This document shows, one piece after another, positions 1 to 5,369 of a stretch of DNA of 8,161 nt (its first letter is position 1; the number at the start of each line of letters is the position of its first letter). This stretch comes from Aestuariivirga sp. (GTDB lineage: Bacteria > Pseudomonadota > Alphaproteobacteria > Rhizobiales > Aestuariivirgaceae): NCBI GenBank assembly GCA_020252385.1, contig JADCDC010000234.1, positions 1 to 8,161 of the forward strand. Reading direction: 5' to 3'. The position numbers were made by a program, and so were the translations under genes. The notes beneath the pieces were generated by a model. That model made no database searches, was not told where the DNA came from, and saw nothing but the letters and a program-made list of their open reading frames with translations.

Positions 1-12
1 CTCTTCCGATCT
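1..12. other. Illumina adapter remnant at contig end
   Basis: The first 12 bases, CTCTTCCGATCT, are identical to the 3' terminal 12 bases shared by the Illumina TruSeq read 1 and read 2 adapters. They stand exactly at the edge of the window, directly before sequence that reads as kinase (G-L-M-D-A-M-D). They are therefore most likely untrimmed adapter and not genomic DNA. If so, the window starts at an assembly end, and the four codons they would add to the kinase frame (L-F-R-S) are artefactual. Confidence 0.9.
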
Positions 13-537
13 GGACTGATGGATGCGATGGACAAGGGCCGCAGCGCGGAAGTCATGAAGGCGGCCAAGGCGGCGGGTGCCACGACGACGGTCGACGTCT
101 TCGCGGGCTCGCCGAAGGACCTGCCCGCCGTCGCCTCGGTGCTGCCCTATACCGATTACTTCATGCCCTCGATCGAGGAGGCGCAGGCACTCTGCGGCTT
201 GAGCGACCATGGCGACACGGCGAAGTTCTTCCTCGACATGGGCGTGAAGGCCTGCGTGCTCACGCTGGGGGGCGAAGGCGCCTATTACCACGACCGTGAC
301 GGAGCGAAGTTCCGCATTCCCGCCTTCGACATCGCGGTGAAATGCACCTGCGGCTGCGGCGATGCCTTTGACGCCGGCTTTGCGGTGGGCCTCGTCAGGG
401 GCTTCGATGCGGAGACGACCGTGCGCTTCGCCCAGGCGACCTCGGCGCTCAATGCGACGGGCTTGGGCTCACAGGCGGGCGTGACGGACTTCGAGCACAC
501 CCTCCACTTCATGAAGACCACGAAGAGCAGGGCCTAG
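13..537 (+). CDS. PfkB/ribokinase-family sugar kinase, 5'-truncated
   Basis: This is the C-terminal part (about 175 residues) of a carbohydrate kinase that transfers the ATP gamma-phosphate to a sugar hydroxyl in the cytoplasm. The reading frame is open to the left edge, so ATG at 19 is internal. Family members are usually 300-330 residues, so roughly 130-150 residues with the substrate lid are missing. Counting from the Met at 19, the visible family features are MPSIEEA near residues 49-55, the TLGGEGA strand-turn at 82-88 and the PfkB signature 2 region at 109-121. The catalytic Asp is D115 in GCGDAFDAGF, followed by the usual C-terminal ATSALNATGLG helix. The signature reads C-T-C-G-C-G-D where D-T-x-G-A-G-D is typical, so three positions are cysteine. 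The gene converges on the dehydrogenase with a 6-nt gap and ends with TAG. The substrate cannot be told from this half; the context suggests a sugar or oxidised sugar brought in by the adjacent transporter. Confidence 0.85.
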   Translation, partial: GLMDAMDKGRSAEVMKAAKAAGATTTVDVFAGSPKDLPAVASVLPYTDYFMPSIEEAQALCGLSDHGDTAKFFLDMGVKACVLTLGGEGAYYHDRDGAKFRIPAFDIAVKCTCGCGDAFDAGFAVGLVRGFDAETTVRFAQATSALNATGLGSQAGVTDFEHTLHFMKTTKSRA

Positions 538-543
538 CTCTTC
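522..543. terminator. Inverted repeat at convergent gene junction, possible weak bidirectional terminator
   Basis: GAAGAGC (522-528) and GCTCTTC (537-543) form a perfect 7-bp stem around an 8-nt loop. The repeat covers the kinase stop codon (535-537) and fills the whole 6-nt gap before the dehydrogenase stop codon. Its position between tail-to-tail genes suits a two-way terminator. Neither strand has a T-run after the stem and the stem is short, so a classical intrinsic terminator is doubtful. Confidence 0.3.
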
Positions 544-1545
544 TCAGACGGCGATGACGGCCTTCAACGCCTCGCCCCTGGCGGCGAGCGCCACGGCATC
601 CATCGCCTCGCCGAGCGCCACATGGTGGGTGACGAGTTTTCCTGCCGGCACTGCTCCCGACTCGATGAGGTGAAGCGCCTCGCGAAACTGCGCGAGCGTT
701 AGGCCGAAGGCTCCCGTCACCTGGTGCTCGCCGTAGTGCACGGCGTTGAGATCGAAGCGCGGCAGCTCCCCCACAGGAAAGCCAGCGAAGAGGTTGATGC
801 GCCCGCGCGGCCTCACGATCCGGGCGGCGAGATTCGCGAGATCGGCCGAGCCGACGGCCACGATGGCCGCATCGACCTTCAGCTCTGCCGCCTCTTCCGC
901 CGTGATCGCCATGTCGGCGCCCAGCATCAGCGCGGCATCGCGGCGGGACCGGCTTCGCTGCACGACGGTGATGCGCTCGGCCCCCCTTGCCCTGGCCAGC
1001 ATGACGTGCAGAAGCCCGATGGGCCCCGCCCCCAGAACCGCCACGTGCTGGCCGGCGTCGAGCCGCATCTGCGCCTGCCCGTTGATGACGCAGGCCAGGG
1101 GCTCCGCCAGGGCCGCCTCCTCGAAGTTCATGTGGTCCGGCATGGCCAGCACGTTGCCCGCGGCCACAAAGGCGCGAGGCACATGCACGCGTTCCGCGAA
1201 GCCTCCGTCAAGCTCGTAGCCATAGGCGACGAGGCTCTCGCAGATGTTCGTTGCATCTTCCCGGCACATCCGGCACCTGCCGCAGGCGAGCGCCGGGCAG
1301 ATCGCCACCCGCTGCCCCGGGCGCCAGTTGGGATCGCCACTCTCCTCGATGATGCCGGAGAACTCGTGCCCGAGCACGGACGGCGCGCGAACGCCGCGCG
1401 TCTTGATGCCTTTGTAGATGCGGATATCGGTGCCGCAGACGGTTGCCGCCTTCACCCGGACAATCAGCCCGCCGGGCTCGCACTCCGGATCGGGCAGGGT
1501 CTCGATCCCCATCCGCTCCGGTGCGCGAAAGACGAGGGCCTTCAA
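544..1545 (-). CDS. Zinc-dependent medium-chain alcohol/polyol dehydrogenase
   Basis: This 333-residue protein is of normal length for the zinc-containing MDR family (sorbitol, threonine and related dehydrogenases). These enzymes oxidise a secondary or primary alcohol of a polyol or sugar using NAD(P)+ in the cytoplasm. C37 (in VCGTD), H60-E61 (VLGHEF) and E148 (ALAEP) fit the catalytic zinc site. C88, C91, C94 and C102 are the structural-zinc cysteines. The Rossmann motif LGAGPIG lies at 171-177. The residue ending the second strand is Gln (VVQRSRSRR, 194-202) where NAD-specific enzymes usually have Asp, and the following basic residues hint at NADP. The start codon is TTG, one base after the permease stop codon, with GAAGGG at a good distance. 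No ATG lies early enough to keep the first strand (KALVFR). It is the last gene of the transporter operon, so it probably acts on the imported compound or its product. The exact substrate is unknown. Confidence 0.88.
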   Translation of the reverse strand: MKALVFRAPERMGIETLPDPECEPGGLIVRVKAATVCGTDIRIYKGIKTRGVRAPSVLGHEFSGIIEESGDPNWRPGQRVAICPALACGRCRMCREDATNICESLVAYGYELDGGFAERVHVPRAFVAAGNVLAMPDHMNFEEAALAEPLACVINGQAQMRLDAGQHVAVLGAGPIGLLHVMLARARGAERITVVQRSRSRRDAALMLGADMAITAEEAAELKVDAAIVAVGSADLANLAARIVRPRGRINLFAGFPVGELPRFDLNAVHYGEHQVTGAFGLTLAQFREALHLIESGAVPAGKLVTHHVALGEAMDAVALAARGEALKAVIAV

Positions 1546-1546
1546 C

Positions 1547-2374
1547 TCAACCCTTCACCGCGCCCATGGTGAGCCCGCGTGACAGGTGGTTCTGGATGAG
1601 GATCACCAGCAGGAGTGCGGGGAAGAAGGCGAGGAAGGCCACGAGTGCGATAGCGTTGTAGATGATGCCGTCCGATCCGCCCGAGAAGTTGGCGAGCGCC
1701 ACCGACAGCGGATAGGCCTGCTTGGTCGCGATGATGAGGGTGAACAGGTACTCGTTCATGGCGAAGATCGCGGCGATGACACCCGCCGTGATGATGCCGG
1801 GCATGCACATCGGGATGATGATCGACCACAGGATGCGGAGATCGGACGCGCCGTCGGTGCGGGCGGCGTCCTCGATCTCGTGCGGAATATCGATCATGTA
1901 GGAGCGGATGATCCACACGACGATCGACAGGTTCATCGCCGCATAGACCAGCATGAGGGCCCAGACCGTATCGAGCAGGCCCAGCGCGCGGAACAGGAAG
2001 AAGATCGGGATGGCCACCGCCGCCGGCGCCATCATCTTGGTGGAGAGAATGTAGAAGCCGATGTCCTCGCGGCCCTTGTAGCGGTAGCGCGCAAGGGAAT
2101 AGGCGGCGGGAATGCCGAGCACGAGGCAGATCAGGACGCTGCCGCTGACGGCGATGACCGAGTTCATGAAATAGGTCATGATCGGCCATTCGGCCCAGAT
2201 CTTGGCCCAGGTCTCGATCGAGATGGTGGGGAAGTAGATGGGCCTTGGCGCGATGATCTCGTTACGCGGCCGAAGTGCGATGGTGGCGAAGAAGATGATC
2301 GGTGCCAGGCAGAACAGGCCCCAGATGCCCAGCAGCAGGGTACGCCCCAGGGAGAACTTTGAGGTCTCGGACAT
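1547..2374 (-). CDS. ABC sugar transporter permease, MalG/UgpE type (CUT1)
   Basis: This 275-residue inner-membrane protein has about six predicted membrane segments, at roughly residues 12-33, 72-95, 106-129, 135-157, 190-213 and 241-262. The BPD_transp_1 coupling loop is clear: EIEDAARTDGA at 166-176, then IIIP ending at 188, which contacts the ATPase. The C-terminus LSRGLTMGAVKG is typical of MalG-like subunits. It should pair with the next permease to form the channel for the binding protein encoded first in the operon. The ATG start overlaps the stop codon of the upstream permease by one base (TGATG), with GGGAGG 5 nt before it. Length and motifs are normal. The family is certain but the sugar is not readable from the permease. 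Confidence 0.95.
   Translation of the reverse strand: MSETSKFSLGRTLLLGIWGLFCLAPIIFFATIALRPRNEIIAPRPIYFPTISIETWAKIWAEWPIMTYFMNSVIAVSGSVLICLVLGIPAAYSLARYRYKGREDIGFYILSTKMMAPAAVAIPIFFLFRALGLLDTVWALMLVYAAMNLSIVVWIIRSYMIDIPHEIEDAARTDGASDLRILWSIIIPMCMPGIITAGVIAAIFAMNEYLFTLIIATKQAYPLSVALANFSGGSDGIIYNAIALVAFLAFFPALLLVILIQNHLSRGLTMGAVKG
1551..1556 (-). promoter_or_regulatory. Ribosome binding site deciding the TTG start of the dehydrogenase
   Basis: On the minus strand GAAGGG lies 5 nt before TTG (1545-1543) and inside the last codons of the upstream permease. The permease TGA (1549-1547) falls between the site and the start, so ribosomes ending the permease can re-initiate. This supports a TTG start and translational coupling. 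Confidence 0.6.
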
Positions 2375-3288
2375 CAGTCCCTCCCGGACTTGAAGAAGCG
2401 GCGGACGAAAAGCTGCGCCAGCACGATGGTCAGGATCAGCACGATGACGGAGGCCGCCGAGGCATAGCCGAACTCGAAGCTCTTGAAGCCGGTGCGATAG
2501 ATGAAATAGCTCACCGTCTCGGTGTCGCCCGCGGGTGCGCCCTGCGTGATGATGTGGGGCGAGGCGAACATGGTGAGAATGTCAATGCCGCGCAGCACGA
2601 GCGCGATGGCGATGACCGGCCGCATCATCGGCAGCGAGATCGAGAAGAAGACCTGGCGCCAGCGCGCGCCGTCAAGCCGCGCGGCTTCCTCGATCTCCTT
2701 GTCCTGGCCCTGGAGGGCGGCAACGAAGATGATGAACAGGAAGGGAGTCCACTGCCAGACATCGGTCACGATGAGGACGCTTCGCGCCGCCCAGGTCGAG
2801 CCCATGAAGTCTATGTTCGAATCGACGAGGCCGATCCGCATGAAGAGGTCGCTGATGACGCGGCCATCATTGAACAGCAGCTTCCAGAGGAAGGCCACGG
2901 CCGACGGCATGAACAGCATCGGCAGCAGGAAGAGGATGCGCCAGCCCTTGACCAGCGGATCGCGGTAGACCAGGGCTGCAAGCCCCAGCGCGATGACGAA
3001 CTCGATGGTTAGGGTGATCCCGCCGATGATCAGCGTATTGGAGAGGCTGTGCCAGAAGGCCTCATCGTGGAAAAGGTCGATGTATTGCTCGAAGCCCACG
3101 AAATTGAGCTGGAAGCGGCCGGCATAGAAGCTCCGCCAGACGGCGAAGATGCCCGGATAGAGCGTGATCGCAAGAAGGTAGATGACGGCCGGCGCCACCA
3201 GCAGGTAGGGGAACGCCTTGCGCATGAAGGGGCTGCGACGACGCGGCGCCGGACGGATCGAAGTGCTGGAGAGGACGGCGTCGGTCAT
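2374..3288 (-). CDS. ABC sugar transporter permease, MalF/UgpA type (CUT1)
   Basis: This 304-residue inner-membrane protein has a basic N-terminal tail (PAPRRRSP, 13-20). The first membrane segment is at about 26-50, followed by a short periplasmic loop (YAGRFQLNFVGFEQYIDLF) characteristic of MalF/UgpA subunits, and then five more segments. The ATPase-coupling EAA loop is at 198-208 (EIEEAARLDGA), with the conserved LP at 219-220. It forms a heterodimer with the permease encoded after it. The start ATG has GAAGGG upstream, with a rather short 3-nt gap. The gene lies 69 nt after the binding-protein gene, and a strong GC hairpin sits in that gap. It probably shares the binding-protein promoter. 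Confidence 0.95.
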   Translation of the reverse strand: MTDAVLSSTSIRPAPRRRSPFMRKAFPYLLVAPAVIYLLAITLYPGIFAVWRSFYAGRFQLNFVGFEQYIDLFHDEAFWHSLSNTLIIGGITLTIEFVIALGLAALVYRDPLVKGWRILFLLPMLFMPSAVAFLWKLLFNDGRVISDLFMRIGLVDSNIDFMGSTWAARSVLIVTDVWQWTPFLFIIFVAALQGQDKEIEEAARLDGARWRQVFFSISLPMMRPVIAIALVLRGIDILTMFASPHIITQGAPAGDTETVSYFIYRTGFKSFEFGYASAASVIVLILTIVLAQLFVRRFFKSGRD

Positions 3289-3311
3289 GAGCCCTTCAGT
3301 ATGTTGGGGCC

Positions 3312-3337
3312 CCTCCCCCGCCGGGTGGCGGGGGAGG
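3312..3337 (-). repeat. GC-rich palindromic hairpin between binding-protein and permease genes
   Basis: Bases 3312-3322 and 3327-3337 form a perfect 11-bp stem, ten of its pairs G-C, around a 4-nt loop. No T-run follows on the minus strand, so full termination is unlikely. Such hairpins downstream of binding-protein genes commonly protect the 3' end of the upstream message or attenuate read-through. This gives much more binding protein than permease. The sequence style (CCCTCCCCCGCC and its complement) also resembles dispersed intergenic palindromes of GC-rich alphaproteobacteria, but only one copy is visible here. Confidence 0.6.
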
Positions 3338-3357
3338 AGTCTCTTGGTGTCTAGAGA

Positions 3358-4932
3358 TCAGAACGGCAGCGGCTTGCCCTTGCCGACCCACATGCCGGGC
3401 TCCGTCGCCGCGAAGTTCATCGGGTCCTTGCCCTGGTAGAAGCCATTCTTGGACATGATGTCCTTGACCTTCACCACGGCCTCGTCGAGCGCCGCCTTGG
3501 GCTGCATTTCACCGACAACGACCTTGTTGATCAGGAAGCCGATTTCCTGGTCAATCTGGAAGCCGGCGGGCACGCGCGGCGCGCACCAGGCGTAGTCGAG
3601 CGAGTCGCCCCAGACCTTGGCGGGCTGGGAGACGGCCTGCAGCTTCTCATTCTTCAGCACCGACCTGTAGCCCGGAGCAACGCCGTTGGCATTGGCTTCG
3701 TTCATGGCCATGATCGAGGCGGTGGTGAGGTAGGCGAGCATCAGGAAGGCCGCTTCCGGCTCCGGCGAGGTCGCCGTGACGCAGGACGTGGAGCCCGCGA
3801 TGTTCGGCGGCGCGAAGTTGCCGCCTTCGACGCGCGGGGTGTAGACGGTCAGCACATCATCGCCGATCTTGGACTGGTCGGGACGCGTGGCCTGGGTGCC
3901 CGAATCCTGCCAGGAGATGTTGCAGGCGATCTGGCCGCCGAGCCAGGCAGCGCGGTTGGTCGGCCAGTCGGCCGCCGCAACACCTTCGATGGCGTGCTTG
4001 GACAGCGCCACGATGGTCTCGAGGCCCTTGACGCCGGCGTCGCCGTTGAAGATCGGCTCCCAGTTCTCGTTGAACAGCATCATGCCGTACTGAGCCGAGA
4101 TATGCTGCCAGGTGTAGGTGGCCCAGAAGCCGCGGCCGCACATCATGCCGATGCCGTTCACGCCGGCTTCAGCCTTGTTCAGTTCCGGCGCGAGGCGGAT
4201 CATCTCGTCATAGCTCGGCAAGGTCTTCACGCGGTCGGCGTCGATGCCGATCTTCTTGAAGATCGACGGACGGATGTGGACCTGCTGGATGTCGCAGTCG
4301 AAGGGAATGCCGAGGATGCCCTTGTCCGCCCAGTGGCCGTAGTTCTTCTGATAGGTCTCGTAGAAGTCGTCGAAGGGCAGCTTCCACTTGGCGACATATT
4401 CATCGAGCGGCTTCAGGAAGCCCTGGGCGGCGAAGTCGCCGAGCCACGGAGAGAAGAACTGGATGGCGTCGAAGCTGGCGTTGCCCGAGAGGAATTCGGC
4501 CACGACCTTGTCGTACATCGAATCGTCGGGAATGGCGACGAGTTCGATCTTGATGCCGGAGAGCTGCGCGAAGGGCTCGATCTGCTCCTGCGCGGACTCG
4601 CGGTCGGCGGCGCCGATCGCGAAGCGCACGGTCTTGCCGGCATGCTCCTTGCGGACGGCTTCCCAATCGACGGTGCGGATCCAGTCCTTCGTCGGATCCC
4701 ACAGCTCGTCATTGTCACCGAGCTTGTACTGCTCGCGGTATTCCTTCTTCACCATGTTGCCGACGTTGATCTTCGCCAGCACGTCAGCAGGGTTGGGCAG
4801 GTTCTGCGAATAGGCGCTGCGCACGTTGAACAGCGAGACGCCGCCGGTTCCGGCGGTGAGCGCCAGGCCTGCGGCGGCACTGGACTTCAGCAGCGAGCGG
4901 CGAGTCATGCCGCGCGGTTTGGTGATCAGCAT
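3358..4932 (-). CDS. Extracellular sugar-binding protein of an ABC transporter, Tat-exported
   Basis: This 524-residue periplasmic solute-binding protein of the CUT1-associated family captures a sugar-like ligand for the two permeases. The N-terminus has a twin-arginine signal (T-R-R-S-L-L-K, Arg 11 and 12), a hydrophobic stretch (about 17-35) and a likely cleavage near residue 42 (SAYSQ). There is no lipobox cysteine, so it should be a soluble periplasmic protein. The usual binding-protein fold begins only at about residue 101 (KTVRFAIGAADRESAQEQI). Roughly 55 residues between the cleavage site and that point form an extra, charged N-terminal region. At 524 residues it is clearly longer than the usual 410-450. 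GGAGGA stands 4 nt before the chosen ATG; M9 could start but has no such site. It is the first gene of the operon, facing away from the regulator. Ligand unknown. Confidence 0.92.
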   Translation of the reverse strand: MLITKPRGMTRRSLLKSSAAAGLALTAGTGGVSLFNVRSAYSQNLPNPADVLAKINVGNMVKKEYREQYKLGDNDELWDPTKDWIRTVDWEAVRKEHAGKTVRFAIGAADRESAQEQIEPFAQLSGIKIELVAIPDDSMYDKVVAEFLSGNASFDAIQFFSPWLGDFAAQGFLKPLDEYVAKWKLPFDDFYETYQKNYGHWADKGILGIPFDCDIQQVHIRPSIFKKIGIDADRVKTLPSYDEMIRLAPELNKAEAGVNGIGMMCGRGFWATYTWQHISAQYGMMLFNENWEPIFNGDAGVKGLETIVALSKHAIEGVAAADWPTNRAAWLGGQIACNISWQDSGTQATRPDQSKIGDDVLTVYTPRVEGGNFAPPNIAGSTSCVTATSPEPEAAFLMLAYLTTASIMAMNEANANGVAPGYRSVLKNEKLQAVSQPAKVWGDSLDYAWCAPRVPAGFQIDQEIGFLINKVVVGEMQPKAALDEAVVKVKDIMSKNGFYQGKDPMNFAATEPGMWVGKGKPLPF

Positions 4933-4936
4933 TCAT

Positions 4937-4942
4937 TCCTCC
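4937..4942 (-). promoter_or_regulatory. Strong ribosome binding site of the binding-protein gene
   Basis: GGAGGA on the minus strand lies 4 nt before ATG at 4932-4930. This supports the longer start over the internal Met nine codons in. An out-of-frame ATG (4936-4934) overlaps the spacer but leads into no gene-like protein. Confidence 0.7.
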
Positions 4943-5160
4943 ATTGATGGGCCTGATGGTGTTGCATCCGCGCCTCGCCGAGGCCGGCGGCGGGCAAGGT
5001 CGTGGCGGTGTGTCCGGCGTCGATGGCCGACGGGAGCGCCTCACAGCCAAGCGGCATGATTGCGGCGGTCCGAGGGAATGGAAAATGCGCTGGCACGTCC
5101 GGTCCTCCCATTGGCACCCCTGTTCTTGTGCAGGGCTTGCATGCATCGGTCCCAATTCCT
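4943..5160. other. GC-rich non-coding leader side of the divergent region
   Basis: I see no convincing gene in this stretch. Open frames that cross it on both strands have low-complexity, Arg/Pro/Cys-rich translations and no ribosome sites. If transporter transcription begins in the AT-rich part beyond 5160, this becomes a 5' leader of more than 200 nt. No known riboswitch or RNA family is recognisable. An 8-bp palindrome TGCATGCA occurs at 5138-5145, which is too short to weigh. Confidence 0.4.
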
Positions 5161-5196
5161 GTACTAAATTACAGATCGATGTGCAAATGTTTCGTA

Positions 5197-5213
5197 TTGT
5201 GGCACTGCAACAA
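5197..5213. promoter_or_regulatory. Candidate operator palindrome 1
   Basis: TTGTGGCACTGCAACAA is symmetric at every paired position except the fifth and thirteenth bases, centred on 5205. Its central 15 bases match candidate operator 2 at 11 of 15 positions (T.T.GC.CTGCAA.A). A shared sequence plus dyad symmetry in a divergent promoter region next to a helix-turn-helix regulator suggests a binding site. That the local SorC-type regulator binds here is inference. Confidence 0.45.
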
Positions 5214-5215
5214 AG

Positions 5216-5230
5216 TTTTGCGCTGCAAAA
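5216..5230. promoter_or_regulatory. Candidate operator palindrome 2
   Basis: TTTTGC and GCAAAA form a perfect 6-bp inverted repeat around GCT, centred on 5223. The centre is 18 bp from the centre of candidate operator 1, so the two sites do not overlap and could be occupied side by side. A lone right half-site, CTGCAAAA, recurs at 5268-5275. Confidence 0.5.
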
Positions 5231-5334
5231 TCCGACAGACGATCTACCGCTGCACTTCGCCATGCACCTGCAAAACCCAATGTTTCTTGGGAGATGGTCA
5301 ACAATGTGACAAAAGTGCTGTCTTGCAGATTTTT

Positions 5335-5348
5335 GTATCTTAAGACAC
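5335..5348. promoter_or_regulatory. Palindrome upstream of regulator start, possible autoregulatory site
   Basis: GTATCTTAAGACAC is a 14-bp palindrome with one mismatched pair and the perfect core TCTTAAGA (5338-5345). It lies 22 bp before the regulator start codon and overlaps the only plausible plus-strand promoter elements. A protein bound here would block regulator transcription. It does not share the TGCAA motif of the other two palindromes, so a different protein or no protein may use it. Confidence 0.3.
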
Positions 5349-5369
5349 TATGATCGAGACTGTACCAAA

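Larger units (their letters stand above)
5161..5348. promoter_or_regulatory. AT-rich divergent promoter/operator region with palindromes
   Basis: This stretch is visibly richer in A and T than its surroundings. It lies between the transporter operon and the regulator gene, where a SorC-type protein would normally bind. It contains several copies of a TGCAA half-site (5182, 5206, 5224 and 5269), two related palindromes centred at 5205 and 5223, and a third, different palindrome at 5335-5348. No pair of strong -35/-10 boxes is evident on either strand. The best plus-strand candidate is TTGCAG (5323-5328), 17 bp, then CACTAT (5346-5351), with a TATGAT at 5349-5354 at a less suitable spacing. Confidence 0.55.

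Noticed and set aside
537..543. GCTCTTC at the kinase end as a second adapter fragment or chimeric join
   Set aside because: Only seven bases match the adapter, the following bases differ, and both flanking genes end normally. It is better explained as half of an inverted repeat.
724..1572. Long open frame on the plus strand opposite the dehydrogenase
   Set aside because: The translation is rich in Arg, His, Ala and Pro with no recognisable domain. The opposite strand carries all zinc-site and Rossmann motifs. Such frames are expected in GC-rich coding DNA.
3312..3337. Hairpin as an intrinsic terminator ending transcription after the binding protein
   Set aside because: No T-run follows on the minus strand, and the downstream permeases have no evident promoter of their own in the 69-nt gap.
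4828..4932. Lipoprotein signal on the binding protein
   Set aside because: There is no cysteine in the signal region, whereas the twin-arginine motif and a likely signal peptidase I site are present.
3994..4947. Plus-strand open frame of 317 codons opposite the binding protein
   Set aside because: Its composition (Val, Asp, Glu, Leu, Arg) follows from codon bias of the real gene, with no ribosome site or domain.
5091..5205. Three TGGCAC sequences (5091, 5112, 5200) suggesting sigma-54 promoters
   Set aside because: None is followed at the required distance by the GC dinucleotide of the -12 element, and no enhancer-binding regulator is encoded here.
5295..5300. TTGACC on the minus strand as a -35 box for the transporter operon
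   Set aside because: At 16-18 bp downstream the bases are TGGGTTTT, with no acceptable -10 element.
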